DNA from: Prescottella subtropica
GTDB lineage: Bacteria > Actinomycetota > Actinomycetes > Mycobacteriales > Mycobacteriaceae
DNA: 64,000 bases
Assembly (NCBI RefSeq): GCF_005434945.1
Contig: NZ_SKCH01000014.1
Location: 29,642 to 93,641 of the forward strand
Direction of reading: 5' to 3'
Each line of letters opens with the position of its first letter. Position 1 is the first letter of the stretch. Positions 59,639 through 64,000 of the stretch are shown here, piece by piece. The notes beneath the pieces were generated by a model. The model saw nothing but the letters and a program-made list of their open reading frames with translations, made no database searches and had not been told where the DNA came from. A program made the position numbers and the translations under genes.

Positions 59639-60787
59639 ATGCCCGCATCCGAACGGATCGACGGCGACATCCGCCGCTGGTGTGACGGCGCACGCCTCGA
59701 CGGCCGGCACGCGCCGCTGTCGGATGCCGCGGCCGTCCTGGTCGCGGCCGGTCGGGTCGACGCCGACATCCGGCGGATCCTCGCGGCCCGGCGCCTCGCC
59801 GGACGGGGTCTGCCGTCGATCGGCGGGTTCGGGGAGCTGCGGCTCCTCGCCGACGAACATCAGCGTCTGCTGGGGCGGGTCGCGTCGCTGCGGCCCGGTC
59901 CGAAGCAGCTGACCTACCGGTATCGGGCGGCCGAGGTGGGGAAACGGATCGACGGGCTGCGGACGGCGCTGACGATGTCGACCGTGCACTACGCATCCGG
60001 GGTGCGGGCCATCCGCCGGGAACGCCGCGACGGCCTGCACCTCGATCCGGAGCAGCGGGGCGCCCTGTTCGATGCCCTGGCCCGCACCCCGGCGCCGCTG
60101 CCGGTGGCCCGCCGGCAACTGCACGAGATGCACAACGCGATGGTCGAGGCCACCGCCGAGCGGATGGTGCGGGGCTCCGACGGCACCCGCGCGTCGGACG
60201 TCGGACGCCGGGCCGCGGCCGCCCTGGAACGGACGACGGTGCCGGACGACGACCGGTTCACCGACCGCTTCGACACCCTGCTGTTCCTGACCGGCCTGCT
60301 GTGCGACCGGATCGAGGGATCGGCGGCATGGCATTCGGAACATTTCGCGCTGCAGCGCGCCCAACTGGATCTGGCCGACGAGGTCACCCAGATCGCCGTC
60401 GACGCCGTCGCCCTGTCCGGGATCGTCGCCGAACTCGACACCGCGGCCGCATCCACCCCGGAAGCCCGCGACCACGTCACCTCCCGGCGGACGGCGATCG
60501 AACCGGTGTGGGATCAACTCGTCGACCGGGTCGCCGCACTCGCCCGGATCGGGGACCTGCTGTCGCAGGCCGAAACCCAGCTGCGGGCCGCCGCATCCAT
60601 GCGGTGGGCCACCAGCCTCGACACCCGCATCGACGACCTCATCGCCCGCTCCGGCAACCGGGAACTGTCCGCCGCCAACACCCGGCAGGTCGGCGACCAA
60701 CTCGACGAGATCGAAACACTCCTCGGCACCTTCCGGACCGCCCTCGGCGGGGACATCGCGGCACTCACCGCACGCCGGGAACGGTAG
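59639..60787 (+). CDS. Long helical (coiled-coil-like) protein of unknown function
   Basis: 382 residues. No signal peptide, membrane segment or catalytic motif. It is almost wholly helical, rich in Ala, Arg, Asp and Leu, with heptad-like stretches (RAQLDLADEVTQIAVDAVAL, AALARIGDLLSQAETQLRAA and DQLDEIETLLGTFRTALGG). GAGGAGG lies 6 bases before the ATG. The NERD-helicase gene begins 38 bases after its stop on the same strand, so the two may be an operon. I cannot name a function; a structural or partner role for the helicase is a guess. Confidence 0.7.
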   Translation: MPASERIDGDIRRWCDGARLDGRHAPLSDAAAVLVAAGRVDADIRRILAARRLAGRGLPSIGGFGELRLLADEHQRLLGRVASLRPGPKQLTYRYRAAEVGKRIDGLRTALTMSTVHYASGVRAIRRERRDGLHLDPEQRGALFDALARTPAPLPVARRQLHEMHNAMVEATAERMVRGSDGTRASDVGRRAAAALERTTVPDDDRFTDRFDTLLFLTGLLCDRIEGSAAWHSEHFALQRAQLDLADEVTQIAVDAVALSGIVAELDTAAASTPEARDHVTSRRTAIEPVWDQLVDRVAALARIGDLLSQAETQLRAAASMRWATSLDTRIDDLIARSGNRELSAANTRQVGDQLDEIETLLGTFRTALGGDIAALTARRER

Positions 60788-60825
60788 GGGTCGGGCCGGT
60801 TGTCCGGTCGTGCCATGCTGTCCGC

Positions 60826-62472
60826 ATGCCGTTGCGAATCCCGGAGGTCCCGGCCCTGCAGAACGCATCCGAGAGGCGGGTGTGGGAGGCGCTGCTGATG
60901 CAGCTCGGGGACGGTGATCTGGTGGTGGCCGGGAAAAGGGTCACCGATCATCTCAAGGACCACGAGATCGACTTTCTCGTGGCGACCGAGCAGGGCATCG
61001 TGTGCCTCGAGGTGAAGGGCGGCGAGATCTGGCACGACGGCACCGACTGGTACCAGGATCGTCGGCGCGGTCCGACGGTGATCGATCCGGTGCGTCAGGT
61101 GCGGGAATCCTGTTACGCACTGCGGAGTTTCGTGGAGAGCGCGCCGTCGTGGACGCACGGCCGGGTGCACTGGGACCACATGGTGGTGTTCCCCAACGCG
61201 GAGATCTCGCAGGACTTCGCGATCGCCGACTGCCCGCGCTGGAAGATCGTGGACCGCACCGAACTCGACCAGTTGGTGTACCGGATCGCGAAGGTGTTGA
61301 TCGGCAACCAGCAGGGTCGGTCCGCGCTCGGCGGTGACGGTATCGACGGTCTCGCCGACGTGCTGTCCGGCCGCGGGCTGCCGCAGCGGGACGTGGTCGC
61401 ACGGGCGATGGCGAACGAGGACGCCGCCGACGCGCTCACCGCACAGCAGGCCGTCGTCCTCGACGCGATCCGGCTGCTGCACCGCGTCGAGGTCCGCGGC
61501 GGCGCCGGCAGCGGTAAGACGTATCTGGCGACGGAGCAGGCGCGGCGTCTCGCCAAATCCGGGAAGCGTGTTGCGCTGATCTGCTATTCGCACGGGCTGG
61601 CGTCGTATCTGCAGCGGCTCACCGCGGGCTGGCCGCGTAAGTACCGGCCCGCCTACGTCGGCGAGTTCCACGCCCTCGGACAGTTGTGGGGTGCACCGGA
61701 CGGCCCCGACGAATCCATCCGCACCGCCGACACCGTCCGCTTCTGGGAACAGGACCTGCCGCAGCGGATGGCGTCGCTCGCAGCGGATCTGCCGCCGGCG
61801 CAGCGGTTCGACGCGGTCGTCGTCGACGAGGCCCAGGATTTCGCGGACGCCTGGTGGGAGCCACTGCTGGCGTCGCTCACCGACGAGGACGACGGCGGCA
61901 TCTTCGTGTTCAGCGACGAGGGGCAGCGGGTGTTCGACCGGCAGGGGGTGCCGCCGGTCCAGCTGGTGCCGCTGGTCCTCGACCAGAACCTGCGCAATAC
62001 CCGGCAGATCGCGGGCTCGTTCAGGCCGCTCGTCGGGCAGCGGATGAAACTGCTCGGCGGCGACGGCCCCGACGTCCGGTTCGTGCCCTGCACCTCCGGG
62101 GACGCGCTCGGTGTCGCCGACGACCAGGTCGACGCCCTCCTCGACGAGGGTTGGCGGCCCGAGGATCTGGCGCTGCTCTCCACCGGCAGCCGGCACCCCG
62201 AGCAGGTGTCGCGGCAGCGCGGCGGCAACGAGGAGTACTGGCAGAGTTTCTGGGACACCGATCAGGTGTTCTACGGGCACGTCCTCGGCTTCAAGGGACT
62301 CGAACGGCGGGCCGTGGTACTCGCCGTGAACGAGACTGTGCTGCAGGAGCGTTCACGTGAACGGCTGTACGTCGGACTGTCTCGGGCGCGGGATCAACTG
62401 GTGGTGTGCGGCGACCCGGACCTGATCCGGGAGGCCGGCGGCGACGAGCTGGCTGTGCGTCTGGGGATCTGA
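60826..62472 (+). CDS. NERD nuclease-domain / UvrD-like helicase protein
   Basis: 548 residues. The N-terminal NERD (nuclease-related) domain has D45-H-E-I-D49 and E62-V-K64-G-G, the D...ExK signature of the PD-(D/E)xK fold. A superfamily I helicase follows: Walker A GGAGSGKT at 225-232, Walker B DEAQD at 334-338, LDQNLRNTRQIA (motif IV/R), and motif VI LYVGLSRARDQLVV. Both active sites appear intact. The start at ATG 60826 lacks a strong ribosome site. Proteins with this layout are often found in mobile or defence-type loci in other bacteria; here the setting is chromosomal. The upstream helical protein may be its partner. Confidence 0.87.
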   Translation: MPLRIPEVPALQNASERRVWEALLMQLGDGDLVVAGKRVTDHLKDHEIDFLVATEQGIVCLEVKGGEIWHDGTDWYQDRRRGPTVIDPVRQVRESCYALRSFVESAPSWTHGRVHWDHMVVFPNAEISQDFAIADCPRWKIVDRTELDQLVYRIAKVLIGNQQGRSALGGDGIDGLADVLSGRGLPQRDVVARAMANEDAADALTAQQAVVLDAIRLLHRVEVRGGAGSGKTYLATEQARRLAKSGKRVALICYSHGLASYLQRLTAGWPRKYRPAYVGEFHALGQLWGAPDGPDESIRTADTVRFWEQDLPQRMASLAADLPPAQRFDAVVVDEAQDFADAWWEPLLASLTDEDDGGIFVFSDEGQRVFDRQGVPPVQLVPLVLDQNLRNTRQIAGSFRPLVGQRMKLLGGDGPDVRFVPCTSGDALGVADDQVDALLDEGWRPEDLALLSTGSRHPEQVSRQRGGNEEYWQSFWDTDQVFYGHVLGFKGLERRAVVLAVNETVLQERSRERLYVGLSRARDQLVVCGDPDLIREAGGDELAVRLGI

Positions 62473-62477
62473 GCCGG

Positions 62478-63161
62478 TCAGAGCCCCAACGGGATTGCGG
62501 CGCCGCTGATCGCGATCGCGTCGCCGGAGATCAGGAACGCGATCACCTTTGCGATGTCGACCGGGTCGACCCAGCCGGCGCGGGTGGAGTCCGGCATCGC
62601 GGCGCGGTTGGCGGGGGTGTCGATCACGCCGGGCAGCAGCGCGTTCGACCGGATGTGGTCCTTTTTGTATTCGACGGCGATCGACTCGGCCAGCGCCAGG
62701 ACCGCGGCCTTGGCGGTGCTGTAGGCGACCCCGCCGGGGAACGGTTTCACGGCCGCCCCCGACGATGTCGACACGATCGCCCCGCCGCCGTGCGCGACGA
62801 GATGCGGAAGAACTGCTCGCAGCATCGTGTACGTGGTGCGCACGTTCAGATCGAGTTGCCGATCCAGGATGTCCGGGTCGGCCTCGTGGGTGCGTGGCCC
62901 CGACGCGAAACCGCCGACGAGGTTCACCAGCGCTGTCAACGGGGCGCCCTCATCGTTCGCGGCCACCGCGACGACGTCGGCCACCTGCGCGGGATCGCCG
63001 ACGTCGCAGCGCACCTGCTCGAGCCGCGGGTGCTCGGGGAGAGCGCCGGACGGCGACCGGGCCGGCACCACCACCCGCCACCCCACGTCCAGCAGATGCG
63101 TCGTGACAGGGACGCCGAGGCCGCCTGTGCCTCCGGTGACGACAACGGTTCCGAGTGACAT
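62478..63161 (-). CDS. SDR-family oxidoreductase
   Basis: 227 residues. It has GGTGGLG as cofactor motif, NLVGGFASG (the variant N-x-x-G), STSSGAAVKPFPGG with the catalytic Ser, and YSTAK with the Tyr/Lys pair; the C-terminus reads ISGAAIPL. The replacement of the NNAG element by NLVGG and the shortness put it in the atypical/short SDR set. GAAGGA lies 6 bases before the ATG. It converges on the NERD-helicase gene five bases from its stop. The upstream 202 bases are shared with the lipoprotein gene. Confidence 0.87.
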   Translation of the reverse strand: MSLGTVVVTGGTGGLGVPVTTHLLDVGWRVVVPARSPSGALPEHPRLEQVRCDVGDPAQVADVVAVAANDEGAPLTALVNLVGGFASGPRTHEADPDILDRQLDLNVRTTYTMLRAVLPHLVAHGGGAIVSTSSGAAVKPFPGGVAYSTAKAAVLALAESIAVEYKKDHIRSNALLPGVIDTPANRAAMPDSTRAGWVDPVDIAKVIAFLISGDAIAISGAAIPLGL

Positions 63162-63363
63162 CACGATCCTTCCCGAGTCCGGCAGGTTCGCAGTCGACAC
63201 TAACGCCGGCCGCGGCCCCCGCGCGCGAGTTGACGCCCCGCGCGCGCAATCGTGCGTGCAGGAGACGAAGTCGCGCGCGGGAATTGTCGGACGGGTCCTG
63301 TACAACTTCGTCCGGGAACAACGCGCCACCGAGACCGGTGGCCGGAACGAGGGGGAATTCTCG

Positions 63364-63858
63364 ATGACGATGCGGAAGCACAAGAAGGTCACGCGGTCGG
63401 CGGCACTGGTGGGAACCTGTCTGGCGGCCGTCGTGCTCGTCGGCTGTGGCTCGACGGAGGACCAGGCGCCCACCGCGACGGCGACGGCGCAGGCCACGAC
63501 GACCACATCCGCACGGTCGACGACGAGCGCCGCGGTGGCACCGGCGACGTCGCCGGTGGCAGTGCCCGGCCCGGCCGGGGGAGTGGTCGCACCTGCCTCG
63601 TCGGCATCGGCGACTGCGGCGCCGGTTCTGGTGGCCATGCCGAACGTGATGTGCATGAACCTGCAGGCCGCGCAGGATCTGATCCAGGAGCAGGGGGTGT
63701 TCTTCTCCCGCAGCAAGGATGCGACGGGGCAGGGGCGTCGCCAGGTGCTCGATGCGAACTGGGTGGTCGTCGGTCAGACGCCGACCGCGGGCGAACTCAT
63801 CGGTGAGGGCGATGCGGTGCTGTCGGTCGTGAAGATCGGCGAGTCGACTCTGTGCTGA
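63364..63858 (+). CDS. Lipoprotein with C-terminal PASTA-like domain
   Basis: 164 residues. Signal peptide with many Lys/Arg at the start, hydrophobic run and lipobox V-L-V-G-C. A Thr/Ala/Ser-rich linker of about 55 residues is followed by one PASTA-like domain (MPNVMCMNLQAAQDLIQEQG, then VVVGQTPTAGELIGEGDAV). PASTA domains bind peptidoglycan-derived ligands or act as spacers; a single one in a lipoprotein is common in actinobacteria. Cys residues at the beginning of the domain and at the last residue could form a disulfide. GAGGGGG lies 9 bases before the ATG. The upstream 202 bases contain several CGCGCG runs without a clear promoter. Confidence 0.83.
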   Translation: MTMRKHKKVTRSAALVGTCLAAVVLVGCGSTEDQAPTATATAQATTTTSARSTTSAAVAPATSPVAVPGPAGGVVAPASSASATAAPVLVAMPNVMCMNLQAAQDLIQEQGVFFSRSKDATGQGRRQVLDANWVVVGQTPTAGELIGEGDAVLSVVKIGESTLC

Positions 63859-63909
63859 GCCGACGCCTTGGCCGCAACTAGTGGTCGTCGGCGTTAGTTC
63901 GTCGGGGGT

Positions 63910-64000
63910 CAGGCGGCCTCCCCGAGTTCCGGAGCAGGCGCGTCCGGTTCGTGGCGCCGGAGCCGCGCCAAGTAGTCGTTGAGATCCGCGCGGGTGTACC
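63910..64000 (-). CDS. C-terminal end of an unidentified gene (continues beyond window)
   Basis: Only the last 30 codons lie in the window, ending with a TGA read on the minus strand (TCA at 63910-63912). The visible residues YTRADLNDYLARLRRHEP then an Ala/Pro/Glu-rich end are not enough to name a family. The frame is open to the window edge. Confidence 0.5.

Noticed and set aside
63288..63314. CGGACG...CGTCCG inverted repeat upstream of the PASTA-like lipoprotein
   Set aside because: Six-base arms with a 15-base gap in GC-rich sequence; not convincing as an operator.
63859..63899. Hairpin GCCGACG...CGTCGGC after the PASTA-like lipoprotein
   Set aside because: Only 7 pairs with a 20-base loop; too weak to call a terminator.
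1..64000. tRNA, rRNA, insertion sequences, integrases and phage genes
   Set aside because: I found no transposase or integrase motif, no paired terminal inverted repeats around a gene, and no tRNA-like fold or rRNA stretch by eye.

Overview
The window is about 70% GC chromosomal DNA from a mycolic-acid actinobacterium (Mycobacteriales), most likely Rhodococcus. The evidence is a multifunctional 2-oxoglutarate decarboxylase (Kgd), a FadD15-type acyl-CoA ligase, mycothiol-type enzymes, a TrpB2, paired acyl-CoA dehydrogenases, and many FAD/SDR/CoA-dependent catabolic genes. Genes are packed tightly, no gene-free stretch exceeds 300 bases, and I see no rRNA, tRNA, CRISPR array, transposase or phage gene. 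This is ordinary chromosome with accessory metabolic islands.

Layout. 1-8.5 kb: the end of a malic enzyme gene, a lipoprotein, a coupled Baeyer-Villiger-type monooxygenase/SDR pair divergent from its TetR regulator across a three-half-site operator, then kgd. 8.6-17.1 kb: a fused, asymmetric ABC exporter, a DUF305/DUF6153 pair, hydrolase, EcsC-like, glutathionyl-hydroquinone-reductase-like and GNAT genes. 17.2-23.0 kb: a large LuxR-type ATPase regulator, a hydrolase, an acyl-CoA synthetase homologue lacking its A10 lysine, and an adenine deaminase. 23.0-31.1 kb: membrane and redox genes (GlsB-like protein, cytochrome b/molybdopterin fusion), DUF488, a lipoprotein/patatin operon, a Tat-lipoprotein amidase homologue with a degraded catalytic triad, an aldonolactone oxidase, and a divergent TetR carrying a perfect 24-bp minisatellite in its tail. 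31.1-43.8 kb: a PLP aldolase-like enzyme, hydrolase, mycothiol-type enzyme, fadD15, phosphoribosyltransferase, trpB2, deaD, an NlpC/P60 hydrolase, an ABC exporter behind a MerR-type promoter, and an AMIN-like lipoprotein.

44-64 kb: an SDR and an arylsulfatase whose ribosome-binding site lies in a hairpin, a MacB-like ABC ATPase/permease pair behind a long palindrome, and an HNH-like protein. Then comes a catabolic island: two tandem acyl-CoA dehydrogenases (probably one heteromeric enzyme), a BTAD/NTPase regulator, a translationally coupled CaiB-type CoA-transferase and HMG-CoA-lyase-like pair, and a divergent SDR. The window ends with an unknown protein followed by a NERD-nuclease/UvrD-like helicase, an SDR, a PASTA-like lipoprotein and a truncated gene.

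The most interesting points are the CoA-transferase/HMG-lyase/acyl-CoA-dehydrogenase island, the NERD-helicase pair, several homologues that have lost catalytic residues (amidase, HNH, acyl-CoA synthetase), the TetR minisatellite, the CT-tract frame problem in the GlsB-like gene, and a set of well-formed operators and hairpins.
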